Source of the DNA: Aquidulcibacter sp.
Lineage (GTDB): Bacteria; Pseudomonadota; Alphaproteobacteria; Caulobacterales; Aquidulcibacteraceae
Direction of reading: 5' to 3'
Length of the DNA stretch: 58,905 nucleotides
Assembly (NCBI GenBank): GCA_027532555.1
Contig: JAPZTJ010000010.1
Span: 1 to 58,905 of the forward strand
Shown: positions 18,013 through 27,104 of the stretch, piece by piece
Layout: the number at the start of each line of letters is the position of its first letter
Numbering within the stretch: position 1 is the stretch's first letter
Notes under the pieces: model-generated
Seen by the model: only the letters and a program-made list of their open reading frames with translations
Databases searched by the model: none
What the model was told of the DNA's origin: nothing
Made by a program: the position numbers and the translations under genes

Positions 18013-18825
18013 TTACGCCCGATTTACCCAAGCGGGCGGCCTTTTCTCCAGAAAAGCGGCAAGCCCTTCCTGCCCCTCCGCGCTCGCCCGGCGCTTGGCG
18101 ATCCGTTTTGCCGTGTCGTGGGCAAGGTGCATATCAATGGGTCTATCTGCCACATCGCGGACCAATTGCTTGGCCTCGCGCACGGCTTCTGGCGCTGCGG
18201 TAAAGGCCAAATCTGCAAGTTTTTCTTCCCGCTTTGCCAAATCATCAAGGTCACTCGCGACTTCTTGAATCAAGCCCAAAGCCAAAGCGCGCTCAGCATC
18301 AAAGGGCATGGCAGTGGCAAACAAGGCGCGCGCTTGGCGGGCCCCGATAGCCTCAACCACATAGGGTGAGATCGTCGCTGGCGTGAGGCCTAGGCGAACT
18401 TCTGTAAAGCAGAAGCGCGTCCCGGATAGAGCGATGGCATAGTCGCACGCGGCGACAAGGCCAGCGCCGCCGCCAAAGGCGCCACCTTGAACCAAGGCAA
18501 CCGTCAATTGAGGTAGGCTGTGAAGAGCAAGCAGCATCTTGGCCAAGGCGACAGCATCCGCCTCATTATCTTCTTCATCGTGACGGGCTTGGCGTTGCAT
18601 CCACTCAAGGTCTGCGCCAGCACAGAACGTGGTTCCCGCCCCCTTGATCAGGACAATCCTGACCCCTTCAGACACACGCAGCGTCTCAAAAATGTCGGTC
18701 AGAGAAGAAATCGTTTCTTCGTCAAAAGCATTCTTCTTATCCGGACGGTTCAGCGTAACCATGGCTGCACCATCAGGCGAAATCTGCAAGAGAACGGGGT
18801 CGGCGCTTTGGTCTGCTTCTGCCAT
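18013..18825 (-). CDS. liuC: Enoyl-CoA hydratase/isomerase, probable methylglutaconyl-CoA hydratase
   Basis: This crotonase-fold protein has about 270 residues. VTLNRPDKKNAFDEETI at the start is followed by the oxyanion-hole segments FCAGADLEWM and GGAFGGGAGLVAACD. The ATG at 18825 follows AGGAGAG; the frame extends to 19200 but only as overlap with mccB. It lies just after mccB with a 16-bp gap, the order of liu operons, so it most likely hydrates 3-methylglutaconyl-CoA to HMG-CoA. The family alone would not fix the substrate. Confidence 0.87.
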   Translation of the reverse strand: MAEADQSADPVLLQISPDGAAMVTLNRPDKKNAFDEETISSLTDIFETLRVSEGVRIVLIKGAGTTFCAGADLEWMQRQARHDEEDNEADAVALAKMLLALHSLPQLTVALVQGGAFGGGAGLVAACDYAIALSGTRFCFTEVRLGLTPATISPYVVEAIGARQARALFATAMPFDAERALALGLIQEVASDLDDLAKREEKLADLAFTAAPEAVREAKQLVRDVADRPIDMHLAHDTAKRIAKRRASAEGQEGLAAFLEKRPPAWVNRA

Positions 18826-18841
18826 CTGAGTTTCTCTCCTA

Positions 18842-20446
18842 TTACATCCGGAAAACACCGAAACGGGGTGGGCCAATGGGGGCACCTGCGACACTTGCCA
18901 AAGACATGGAAACCACGCGCCTTGTTTGCGCGGGATCAATGATGCCATCGTCCCACAAACGCGCTGTGGAATAATAAGGATCGCCCTCTTCCTCATACTT
19001 CTGCCGAATGGGGCTTTTGAAAGCCTCTTCCTCATCAGCAGACCAAGCACCGCCTTTGGATTCGATACCGTCCCGACGCAACGTCGCCAGCACGCTTGCA
19101 GCCTGTTCGCCGCCCATGACACTGGTGCGGGCATTAGGCCAAGTCCATAGAAAGCGCGGCGAATAGGAACGGCCACACATGGCGTAGTTGCCTGCCCCAT
19201 AAGAGCCGCCGATCACGACGGTAAGCTTAGGTACATTGGCGCACGCCACAGCCGTCACCATTTTTGCGCCATCCTTGGCGATGCCGCCTGCCTCATAATC
19301 CTTGCCAACCATAAAGCCCGAGATGTTCTGCAAGAACAGCAGCGGAATCTTGCGTTGGCAGGCTAGCTCGATGAAATGCGCGCCCTTCTGGGCACTTTCA
19401 GAAAACAATACGCCGTTATTGGCTATAATCGCCACAGGCCAGCCATCAATATGGGCAAAACCGGTGACGAGGGTTTCGCCATAAAGCTTTTTGAATTCAT
19501 GGAATTCAGAGCCATCGACAAGCCGCGCGATGATTTCGCGCACATCATAGGGGGTCCGCACATCGTCTGGAATGATGCCGTATAGCTCAGCCTCAGACTC
19601 CAAGGGGGAGCGTGGTGTTATGCGACGAATATGGCCTTCTGGATCGTCCAACGTTGCCACACATTGGCGGGCCAACTCCAAAGCATGGGCGTCTGACACC
19701 GCATAATGGTCTGCCACACCGGATTTGCGGGCATGGACATCTGCTCCACCTAGCTCTTCTGCAGTAACTGTCTCGCCCGTGGCCGCTTTCACCAAAGGCG
19801 GCCCGCCCAGGAAGATCGTACCTTGTTTGCGTACAATGATGGTCTCATCGCTCATCGCAGGAACATAAGCACCCCCCGCCGTACAGGAGCCCATGACGAC
19901 AGCAATCTGGGCCAAACCCATCGCACTCATATTGGCTTGATTATAAAAAATGCGGCCAAAATTATCGCGGTCTGGAAAGACCTCTGCTTGGTGGGGCAAG
20001 TTTGCTCCGCCTGAATCGACCAGATAAATGCAGGGCAGACGGTTTTCCATCGCCACTTCTTGCGCCCGCACATGCTTCTTGACGGTCATTGGGTAATAAG
20101 TGCCACCTTTAACGGTCGGATCATTACACACGATCATCACCGGACGACCGCAGACATGGCCAATACCCGTGATCAGGCCAGCACCGGGAATATCTTCGCC
20201 ATAGAGCCCATTGGCAGCTAAAGCCGATAACTCCAGAAACGGACTACCAGGATCAAGGAGTGCCTCAACGCGAGCTCGGGGCAGTAATTTACCACGGCTT
20301 TCATGGCGGTGTCGGGATTCCTCTGACCCGCCTAAAGCAGAGCGGCTGGTATGGTGGCGTAATTGCTCCACAAGGCCCGCCATCTTTTCCTGATTGCGGA
20401 CGAATGCAGGCGAGGCAGAATCGATTCGACTGGTCAAACGGCTCAA
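18842..20446 (-). CDS. mccB: Methylcrotonyl-CoA carboxylase carboxyltransferase (beta) subunit
   Basis: This protein has about 534 residues with two crotonase-like carboxyltransferase halves. Typical MCC-beta segments are [56 protein letters not shown] and [14 protein letters not shown]. It transfers carboxylate from biotin on MccA to 3-methylcrotonyl-CoA. The open frame reaches a GTG at 20458. However, TTG 20446 is preceded by GGAG at good spacing and gives [14 protein letters not shown], the usual N terminus. This is the first gene of the minus-strand liu set; isovaleryl-CoA dehydrogenase and HMG-CoA lyase are not adjacent. Confidence 0.93.
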   Translation of the reverse strand: MSRLTSRIDSASPAFVRNQEKMAGLVEQLRHHTSRSALGGSEESRHRHESRGKLLPRARVEALLDPGSPFLELSALAANGLYGEDIPGAGLITGIGHVCGRPVMIVCNDPTVKGGTYYPMTVKKHVRAQEVAMENRLPCIYLVDSGGANLPHQAEVFPDRDNFGRIFYNQANMSAMGLAQIAVVMGSCTAGGAYVPAMSDETIIVRKQGTIFLGGPPLVKAATGETVTAEELGGADVHARKSGVADHYAVSDAHALELARQCVATLDDPEGHIRRITPRSPLESEAELYGIIPDDVRTPYDVREIIARLVDGSEFHEFKKLYGETLVTGFAHIDGWPVAIIANNGVLFSESAQKGAHFIELACQRKIPLLFLQNISGFMVGKDYEAGGIAKDGAKMVTAVACANVPKLTVVIGGSYGAGNYAMCGRSYSPRFLWTWPNARTSVMGGEQAASVLATLRRDGIESKGGAWSADEEEAFKSPIRQKYEEEGDPYYSTARLWDDGIIDPAQTRRVVSMSLASVAGAPIGPPRFGVFRM

Positions 20447-20628
20447 GTGACACTCCACAGGCAGGTTTTATCGCACGTATCGGGCGTTGACACTCGTTTA
20501 ACAGGCTTCTGCCACAATGTCATAGTCATAGGCTCACTTTGGGCCCGTGCATTCTGCCCCTTGCGAGGCCTTTGGTGCAATTAGCTTGGTTCAGACTGCC
20601 AGTGGTTAGAATAAATGAGGACAGCCCT

Positions 20629-21288
20629 TTGAAGATCATCACAACAGCCATTTCTGCCCTCGCCCTGATGGGTACTCTTTCCCCAGTCGCCGCTTTTGCG
20701 ATTGAACCCGCTTGGGTTGGTGTTCGCGCTGGTACTAACGGTGTCGGGGGCGAAGTCGGTGTACGTATCTTGCCGACCGTGGTGTTGCGTGGCGTCGTCC
20801 AAAGCTACGACTATGGCTATGATCAATCGATTGACGGCATTGCCTATGATGGCACACTGAAGCTCGGTTCTTATGGTTTGCAGGCTGACTTTCGTCCGCC
20901 AATTGTACCTTTCTATTTGACAGCTGGTATCTTCACCAATGACAATCAGTTTGACTTGGTCGCGACCCCTGCAACCAATGTGATGATTGGCAACACGACC
21001 TATACCCCAGCCCAAGTCGGCACATTGAACACCAAAGCGACGTTTGATGATGTCGCTTATTTCCTTGGTGCAGGCGTAAAACTGGAACTGGGCCCAATCG
21101 AAACAGCACTTGAAGCAGGTGTCTATTACCAAGGCGATCTGAAAGTGGTGTACACTTCGACAGGTCTTCTGGCATCAAATCCATCGTTCCAAACGGATTT
21201 GGCACTTGAATCTGCGAAAATCGTGGATGAATTAGACGCAGCGCGTTATTGGCCGATGGTAACCCTCCACGGCCGCTACAAATTCTAA
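20629..21288 (+). CDS. Outer-membrane beta-barrel-like protein
   Basis: The protein has about 219 residues from a TTG at 20629 (GAGGA at 20616-20621, spacing about 8), which gives the signal peptide KIITTAISALALMGTLSPVAAFA. The mature part alternates hydrophobic and polar residues, is Gly/Tyr-rich and ends in a phenylalanine (GRYKF), as outer-membrane barrels do. It is similar in size to small porin or YfaZ-like barrels, but I do not recognise the exact family. An ATG at 20539 is in frame but would bury the signal peptide. It is followed by the patatin gene and its leader. Confidence 0.7.
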   Translation: MKIITTAISALALMGTLSPVAAFAIEPAWVGVRAGTNGVGGEVGVRILPTVVLRGVVQSYDYGYDQSIDGIAYDGTLKLGSYGLQADFRPPIVPFYLTAGIFTNDNQFDLVATPATNVMIGNTTYTPAQVGTLNTKATFDDVAYFLGAGVKLELGPIETALEAGVYYQGDLKVVYTSTGLLASNPSFQTDLALESAKIVDELDAARYWPMVTLHGRYKF

Positions 21289-21294
21289 GTCACG

Positions 21295-21352
21295 AAGGAG
21301 ATCCACCATGAAGCACAGCTGGACTTTGTTTCATGGTGGTTACTTCCAATGA
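21295..21352 (+). promoter_or_regulatory. 14-codon leader ORF and hairpin ahead of the patatin gene
   Basis: AAGGAG (21295-21300) precedes ATG 21308, which opens a 14-residue frame, MKHSWTLFHGGYFQ. Its TGA (21350-21352) overlaps the ATG (21349) of the phospholipase as ATGA. The main start codon has no ribosome site of its own. A perfect 10-bp inverted repeat, CCACCATGAA (21303-21312) with TTCATGGTGG (21330-21339), would hide the leader start codon in a hairpin. The arrangement suggests that translation of the enzyme depends on translation of the leader. Confidence 0.55.
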
Positions 21353-23088
21353 TACCCTTTGACTTTGCGGCCATTCCCTTTTTGCGAGATGTTGGCCCGG
21401 CAGCGATCAAAGACGTTGAAAAATCCGCGATTTGGTACTCATTACCGGGCGGCTGGCCATTATTTTTAGAGAGCGAGCCAGCTGACACCCTATGGTTTGT
21501 CCGCTCTGGGTCGTTGGGTGCTTTTCGGCGCGGCAGCGATGGGTCAAACGAGTTCATTGGTCATATCCGACAAGGCGAACCTGTCGGCGAAATGGCTCTG
21601 GTTGCGGGCGAGCCTCATAGTGCGTCTGTGTTTGCGCTACGGGACACCGAACTTCTCGCATTAGACCGGGCTGCGTTTAATCGCTTGATCCGCCGACATC
21701 CCCAATTGATGCAAAATCTTGCGCGAACCATGCTGTTTCGGTCGCGCCAAAACCGCCGACGTAATCCCCGCTCTGATCCGCGTGTATTTGGACTATTGGC
21801 CGCTTCGCCCTCCATCGACATCCTGAAACGCGCCCATATGCTGAAGGATGCCCTCGCTAAGCTCGGCAAGAGAGCCGTCGTGGTTGGCCCTGAAGCTGTG
21901 ACCCAGACAACCTCATGGTTTGATGAAATCGAGACTTGGAACGATATCGTCCTTCTCGCCGCTGACCTAGGGGATGGCGGCTGGACGAAGCTTTGTTTGC
22001 GACAGGCGGATCGGCTTTGGGTTTTTGGACGCGCCGATACACCTCCACCAGAAGTGATCCTGCCGGACGGATCTTCCCCTGCCCGCCAGTTTCAATTGGT
22101 CGATACCATTTTGGTTGCCCCCCAAGATCGTTCCGTCGTGGAGGTCAAAGGCTCCTATGCCAAAGCTTGGAGTAGCGCGACGCAGGGTCAGCGCTTGTTT
22201 CATTGGCGGCAGGATCAGCATCAAGATGTGATGATGCTGGCCCGGATCCTGTCGGGCACATCGATTGGTCTGGTGCTAGGCGGAGGCGGTGCCCGCGCCT
22301 ATGCCCATATTGGGGTTGTGCGGGCCCTGCGTGAGACCGGCATCTCGTTTGACTTTGTCGGCGGCACCTCAATGGGTGGGGTGATTGCGGCTTGTGTTGC
22401 CTTGGGCTGGGATGATGGCGAAATTGAACGGCGGATCTGGGACAGTTTCGTGCGCGACAATCCGTTGAATGACTATGTTCTGCCGGTTGTCGCCATGACT
22501 TCTGGGGTAAAGGTCGATCAAAGGCTTTTGAACAATTTCGGCGATATTCTGATCGAGGACATGCCACGCTCCTTCTATTGCCTCTCGACCAATTTAACAT
22601 TGGGCGTGCCTAAGCTTCATCGGAGCGGCGTCCTGCGCGAAGCCCTGCGGGCTTCCATCGCGCTACCGGGCATTCTGCCCCCTGTGGTGTCGGGTGACGA
22701 CATATTGGTCGATGGGGCCGTGCTCGATAATTTCCCGATCAACTCCATGATCGACCTCCACCGCGGACCCAATATTGGGGTGGACGTGACCCGTCAGCGC
22801 GCCTTGAATCCAGATGAATTTCGTAAGCCTGAGGGGTTCTTTAGTTGGATTACCCGCCATGGACTGCACGCCGCTCCGCCCATTGCTGAACTGCTGATGC
22901 GGTCGGCAACCGCGACGCTAGACCCTGCGAAATCACGCGATAAAACCGATTTGTTGATCGTGCCAGATATGGCGGGGATCCAGCTGCGCGATTGGAAGGC
23001 CTTTGATGCGGCAGTTGAGACCGGTTATCGCGCCGCAACCCGTGCCATCCAAAGCGCACCCAATGTGCTCAAACCCCTTCTCGGTTAA
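21349..23088 (+). CDS. Cyclic-nucleotide-binding-domain patatin-like phospholipase
   Basis: This 579-residue protein resembles the NTE/RssA group. Residues about 20-130 form a cNMP-binding fold (PLFLESEPADTLWFVRSGSL; GEPVGEMALVAGEPHSASV). A variable middle domain follows. The patatin domain has the oxyanion loop GGGGARAYAHIG (311-322), nucleophile elbow GTSMGG with Ser341, and the dyad Asp in DGAVLDNFP near residue 455. It probably hydrolyses lysophospholipids at the membrane, gated by a nucleotide or by the degenerate CNB domain. The start overlaps a leader ORF by ATGA. Confidence 0.9.
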   Translation: MIPFDFAAIPFLRDVGPAAIKDVEKSAIWYSLPGGWPLFLESEPADTLWFVRSGSLGAFRRGSDGSNEFIGHIRQGEPVGEMALVAGEPHSASVFALRDTELLALDRAAFNRLIRRHPQLMQNLARTMLFRSRQNRRRNPRSDPRVFGLLAASPSIDILKRAHMLKDALAKLGKRAVVVGPEAVTQTTSWFDEIETWNDIVLLAADLGDGGWTKLCLRQADRLWVFGRADTPPPEVILPDGSSPARQFQLVDTILVAPQDRSVVEVKGSYAKAWSSATQGQRLFHWRQDQHQDVMMLARILSGTSIGLVLGGGGARAYAHIGVVRALRETGISFDFVGGTSMGGVIAACVALGWDDGEIERRIWDSFVRDNPLNDYVLPVVAMTSGVKVDQRLLNNFGDILIEDMPRSFYCLSTNLTLGVPKLHRSGVLREALRASIALPGILPPVVSGDDILVDGAVLDNFPINSMIDLHRGPNIGVDVTRQRALNPDEFRKPEGFFSWITRHGLHAAPPIAELLMRSATATLDPAKSRDKTDLLIVPDMAGIQLRDWKAFDAAVETGYRAATRAIQSAPNVLKPLLG

Positions 23089-23212
23089 CATCTTGGGCGC
23101 GTGTGCGGCACTTATTGTGGAAACGCGCCTGATTTTATCCCGCTCTTGCCCATTTTCTGCCGCAACCAGCCGCTAGAGCGATTAACTAAGCTTCGAATAA
23201 AAGGGATTTGAT

Positions 23213-23986
23213 GTGCGATTGATTGTGGCCTCAAGTGTGGCGTTGGCAGTTGTTGCGTCGTTTGGACTAGGCGTTGTGGTGGGCAAGTTTGTTTTGTCCC
23301 AAGATCAACCCCTCGCCAGTGCACCCACCAATGCGATCATGGGGCCAGTCGGCTTGGACAATCCCTTGGCCGATCCCGATGCACTTTTGTCCAACGACCC
23401 CAGCATCACAGCACCTGCTCCGCCCGCTGTGCCGGCACAGCCGCTAGCCGGCCCAAATGAAGTGGTGATCCCAACCCATGGGCCACTGGTCGCTGGCGAC
23501 GGGCCGCGCGCCGAATCCGACGCCGCAATGGCTGCTGGCAGCCCGGTTTCCCAATGTGATGTAAAAGTAAGCCAAGCGACCGCCATCCGGTCTTGGAAGG
23601 CAGCCGACCGGGTAACCATCATGGCGACCGGTAATGACTGTGTGTCTGGCAGCATAAGGGTGACCTTGGAAACCAACGAAGGGCGCGCGCTTTACACATT
23701 ACAGGCCCCAGCCCGCGACTTTGGCATCCCAGCAACCGCAAGCCCCGATCAAGTTCGCGATCGCTTAACGACGCTGTTACCAGCTCAAGCAGTAAAGTCA
23801 TCCGCATACCCCGCTTGGGCGGAGGGCAGCGAAAGCCCAACCCGCAGTGAGTTCACGCGCGAGACCTATGAAGCCATTCGCCAAGCCGATGCGCCAGTGG
23901 TCTGCCTTAAGTTACCAACGTCGGCCCTACGCTGCGTCGCCCAAGACCCTAAATCCGGCCAATTACGCGTGTTTGCCCGCGGCTGA
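23213..23986 (+). CDS. Membrane-anchored hypothetical protein
   Basis: This 257-residue protein has a GTG start preceded by AAAAGGGA. Residues 1-25 form one hydrophobic helix (LIVASSVALAVVASFGLGVV). A Pro/Ala-rich linker (about 40-90) follows, then a C-terminal domain of about 150 residues containing four cysteines (in SQCDVKVS, NDCVSGS, VVCLKLP, ALRCVAQ), which could form disulfides in the periplasm. The family is not recognised. It sits between the patatin gene and the M3 peptidase, apparently as its own transcription unit. Confidence 0.65.
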   Translation: MRLIVASSVALAVVASFGLGVVVGKFVLSQDQPLASAPTNAIMGPVGLDNPLADPDALLSNDPSITAPAPPAVPAQPLAGPNEVVIPTHGPLVAGDGPRAESDAAMAAGSPVSQCDVKVSQATAIRSWKAADRVTIMATGNDCVSGSIRVTLETNEGRALYTLQAPARDFGIPATASPDQVRDRLTTLLPAQAVKSSAYPAWAEGSESPTRSEFTRETYEAIRQADAPVVCLKLPTSALRCVAQDPKSGQLRVFARG

Positions 23987-24116
23987 GGCTTGATCACATT
24001 TCCGTGATTAAATTGCAGTCATAATTGCGTTCTGGGGGTGCATCCGCGCACAATTTGGCTCATCCATATACCCAACGAAAGATGTGGTTTCTTGTTTCGT
24101 GAGGGGTATACAAACG

Positions 24117-26255
24117 ATGGAACGTAGAGATTTCTTGGCGGGGAGTGTCGCAACTTTGACTTTGACTAATGGTTCGGCCGCATTGGCCGCAAAAGCGAAA
24201 GCAAAAGCCCCTGCGCGGCTAAACCCACTTTTGGCGAAATGGGACACACCGTGGGGCGTACCGCCCTTTGCCGAAATCAAGACGAGCGATTTTGAACCCG
24301 CGATCGACATTGGCATGGCACGCGGCCGCGCCGACATTGACGTCATCTCGGCTGCAAAGACCCCTGCCACCTTCGAGACTGTCATCGTCCCAATGGAAAA
24401 GGCCGGGCAAGATCTCAACCGCGCCACCACGGTATTCTATAATCTGACAGGCATGCTCAGCACACCGGCAATACAAAAGATTGAAGGCAGTCTGTCTTCG
24501 AAGCTTTCCGCCCATGCCAGCGCGATCAATCAAGACCCAAAGATTTTTGCGCGCGTAAAAGCAGCCTATGACAGTCGCGCCGCGCAAAATCTCACCGGAC
24601 CTCAGACCAAGCTGTTGGAAGAAACCTATGCTGGATTTGTCCGCAGTGGTGCCCTTCTGAACGCAGCCCAGAAAAAGCGCGTGGCAGAGATTGATGCTCG
24701 CCTATCCACGCTACAGGTTGAGTTTGGTCAGAATGTGCTGGCAGACCAGTCGAGCTTTGCTTTACCCTTGAAAACCAAAGAAGATTTGGCGGGTCTTTCG
24801 GAAAGCTTTATCGCCTCCGCCGCTGCAGAAGCCAAAGAGCGCAAGATAGATGCTTTGGGCGTCGTGACCTTGTCGCGCTCCAGCTTTGAGCCTTTCTTGA
24901 CCATGTCGACCCGGCGCGATCTGCGCGAAGCCGTCCAAAAGGGCTGGATGGCCGTTAGTGGCACACAAGGCAAAAGCGACAATCGGCCTTTGATCCCAGA
25001 GATCGTTAATCTGCGCAATGAAAAGGCCAAGCTGTTAGGCTTTAAGTCGTTTGCCCATTTCCAGCTCGATAACAAAATGGCCAAAACGCCGGAAGCGGCG
25101 ATGGACATGATGATGGGCGTCTGGAAGGCTTCGTTGGCGACGGCCAAGCGTGAACGCGCCATGTTGCAAGAATTGGCCGCTGCCGATGGTCTCGAAGGCC
25201 CTCTGAAGTCCTGGGATTGGTGGCATTATGCGGAGAAAGTCCGCAAAGCCAAATTCGATGTCGATGAGTCCGAGACCAAGCCCTATTTCGAATTGGGCAA
25301 TATGATCGATGCCATCCATTGGCATGCCACTCGTTTGTTTGGCATCTCGTTCAAGAAAATCACCGGCGTGCCGACGTGGCATCCCGATGTCGTTGTCTAT
25401 GAAGTTTCAGACGCCAAAGGCAAGCCAATGGCCTTGTGGTATGGCGATTTCTTCGCCCGCCAAACCAAGCAATCGGGCGCGTGGATGAGCAGTTTCCGCG
25501 ATCAACAGCGCTTGATCGGCGATATCAAGCCTGTTGTGTACAATGTGTGTAATTACACCAAGGCACCAGCGGGTCAGCCCAATCTGCTCAGCCTCGATGA
25601 TGTCACCACCTTATTCCATGAATTTGGCCATGCGCTGCACGGCATGCTGTCGGATGTGACCTATCCCAGCCAATCAGGCACCAACGTCAAGCGAGACTTT
25701 GTCGAATTCCCAAGCCAACTGATGGAACATTGGGTAACAACGCCCGAAATCCTCACCCGTTTTGCCAAGCACTATGCCACGGGAGAAGTCATCCCCCGCC
25801 CCTTGGTGGATAAAATTATTGCGGCCAAGAATTTCAACCAAGGCTGGGCAACCAGCGAATTCATGATGGCCGCCATCATGGACATGAAGATGCACATGAT
25901 CGAAGGCTCAGCGCCCACCAATGTGGATGTTTGGGAAGACGAGATTTTGTCAGGCATCGGTGCCATTCCTGAAATCGTTGTGCGCTATCGCCCCGGCTAT
26001 TTCAAACATACGTTTGAGGGTGGTTATGCGGCTGGCTATTACAGCTACATCTGGGCCGCTGTGCTCGAATGCGACGCGTTCCAAGCCTTTGTCGAAGCGG
26101 GCAACGTCTATGATCCTGCGACGTCAAAGAAGCTACAGGACTTCATCTTTGCCAGCGGCGGTCAAGCCGATCCGATGGATAATTATGTCGCTTTCCGTGG
26201 CCGTGCGCCGGGCGTCGAGGCCCTGCTGCAAGATCGCGATTTGACAGTAAGCTAA
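24117..26255 (+). CDS. M3 family metallopeptidase (peptidyl-dipeptidase Dcp / oligopeptidase A type)
   Basis: This 712-residue zinc peptidase has FHEFGHALHGML near residue 500 (HEXXH with following zinc-ligand region). The family block MEHWVTTPEILTRFAKHY and the C-terminal FKHTFEGGYAAGYYSYIWA are also present. The ATG at 24117 begins MERRDFLAGSVATLTLT, a Tat-like RR signal, so the enzyme is probably periplasmic and cuts oligopeptides. The in-frame ATG at 24084 adds 11 residues that would mask the signal. Length is normal for the family. Confidence 0.92.
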   Translation: MERRDFLAGSVATLTLTNGSAALAAKAKAKAPARLNPLLAKWDTPWGVPPFAEIKTSDFEPAIDIGMARGRADIDVISAAKTPATFETVIVPMEKAGQDLNRATTVFYNLTGMLSTPAIQKIEGSLSSKLSAHASAINQDPKIFARVKAAYDSRAAQNLTGPQTKLLEETYAGFVRSGALLNAAQKKRVAEIDARLSTLQVEFGQNVLADQSSFALPLKTKEDLAGLSESFIASAAAEAKERKIDALGVVTLSRSSFEPFLTMSTRRDLREAVQKGWMAVSGTQGKSDNRPLIPEIVNLRNEKAKLLGFKSFAHFQLDNKMAKTPEAAMDMMMGVWKASLATAKRERAMLQELAAADGLEGPLKSWDWWHYAEKVRKAKFDVDESETKPYFELGNMIDAIHWHATRLFGISFKKITGVPTWHPDVVVYEVSDAKGKPMALWYGDFFARQTKQSGAWMSSFRDQQRLIGDIKPVVYNVCNYTKAPAGQPNLLSLDDVTTLFHEFGHALHGMLSDVTYPSQSGTNVKRDFVEFPSQLMEHWVTTPEILTRFAKHYATGEVIPRPLVDKIIAAKNFNQGWATSEFMMAAIMDMKMHMIEGSAPTNVDVWEDEILSGIGAIPEIVVRYRPGYFKHTFEGGYAAGYYSYIWAAVLECDAFQAFVEAGNVYDPATSKKLQDFIFASGGQADPMDNYVAFRGRAPGVEALLQDRDLTVS

Positions 26256-26269
26256 GGTTTTAGGTTGCT

Positions 26270-26371
26270 ACCACCAAGGTGTCATCCCGGACGGCGTAAG
26301 CCGATCCGGGACCCTGTGCCGTTTACACCACCAAGGTCCCCGCTCTCCGCTTGCGCTTCGGCGGGGATGAC
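26270..26371. repeat. REP-like palindromic intergenic element
   Basis: The 91-bp core 26281-26371 is bounded by GTCATCCC and GGGATGAC. The left half folds as TCCCGGA-CGGC / GCCG-A-TCCGGGA around GTAA, and the right half as CCCCGC / GCGGGG. The direct repeat ACCACCAAGGT occurs at 26270-26280 and 26327-26337. Sequences with GTCATCCCGG/CGGGGATGAC ends are common dispersed repeats in alphaproteobacteria. It lies between the M3 peptidase and a small acidic ORF and could act as a transcript end. Confidence 0.7.
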
Positions 26372-26392
26372 ATTTTCGGTTAGCCCTTAGTT

Positions 26393-26536
26393 TTAGTCTT
26401 CGTCTTCGTCGTCTTCCTCGTCTTCGAAGTCTTCTTCTTCGGCCTCTGGCTCGTCTTCCATCACGACATGCTCGTCGCCGTGGGCTGCAGCAATTTCTTC
26501 GAATTCCGCTACGATCTCTTCGTCTTGAACGCTCAT
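26393..26536 (-). CDS. 47-residue highly acidic small protein
   Basis: The ATG at 26536 is preceded by AGGGAGA at about 7 nt. The frame encodes 47 residues and stops with TAA at 26393. The N-terminal half is a mixed helix (IVAEFEEIAAAHGDEHVV). The C-terminal 20 residues are nearly all Asp and Glu with one Phe. This composition, the good ribosome site and the clean stop support a real gene rather than a chance frame. The function is unknown; poly-acidic tails can bind basic proteins, metals or mimic nucleic acid. Confidence 0.6.
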   Translation of the reverse strand: MSVQDEEIVAEFEEIAAAHGDEHVVMEDEPEAEEEDFEDEEDDEDED

Positions 26537-26657
26537 GACATGTCTCCCTTTGGTTGACAGAAGGGAGGCTCGCTCGCTTTCTTGTCGGGCGTGTGATGGC
26601 TAGGCGAAGCTTGCGTGAAGATTGGCTTTGAAGCGCATTCGTTTCGCGCTCTTCGTC

Positions 26658-26781
26658 AAAACCCCTTCAGTCCCTTCGGGACAGCTTCCCCACGAGTGGG
26701 GAAGCGGCATGCCCCAACTGCTGCCACGTGCCGCTTCCCCGTTTACGGGGAAGCTCTGCCGAAGGCAGTGAAGGGGTGTTT
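26658..26781. repeat. Palindromic, MITE-like intergenic element
   Basis: This element of about 124 bp has imperfect terminal inverted repeats (AAACCCCTTCA at the left, TGAAGGGGTGTTT at 26769-26781). Two internal hairpins are built from the same arms: GCTTCCCCA/TGGGGAAGC on the left and GCTTCCCC/GGGGAAGC on the right. It contains no gene. Its shape suggests a small non-autonomous mobile element or a dispersed extragenic repeat. Confidence 0.55.
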
Positions 26782-27041
26782 AAGCAAGGACAAAACAAAA
26801 CTTATCCCCCTATCTCCAAGCCCGCATAACCTAGTCCCATCTCCGACGAGAGAGCGTTGTTGCTGCAGCGGCGACACCGGTTGGGGATGGGTAAGCGGGG
26901 TTAATCGGGGCAGACGTGGCTGCTTCGTGTTTTCATGAGGATTAGCTGTCCTTATGCCCGGTGTGCTCAAGACCGACTGCCGTGTGAAGCCGGAGGTCAG
27001 GTCTTTCAATAGGCTTGAAACAAAACTCGCGGGATCTCCTT

Positions 27042-27062
27042 GAGTGGGTTCTAAACCCACTC
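27042..27062. terminator. Perfect 9-bp hairpin in gene-free stretch
   Basis: GAGTGGGTT (27042-27050) pairs with AACCCACTC (27054-27062) around a 3-nt loop, with TTT following on the plus strand. It could end a plus-strand transcript, but the T run is short and no plus-strand gene ends here. Confidence 0.35.
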
Positions 27063-27104
27063 TTTAAAAGGTCTTCATGTACAGGCGGGGGAAATGAAAC
27101 CACA

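Noticed and set aside
26615-27060. Frames of about 105 codons on both strands over the palindromic element
   Set aside because: They translate repeat arms and lack ribosome sites; the two-strand mirror pattern is typical of palindromic non-coding DNA.
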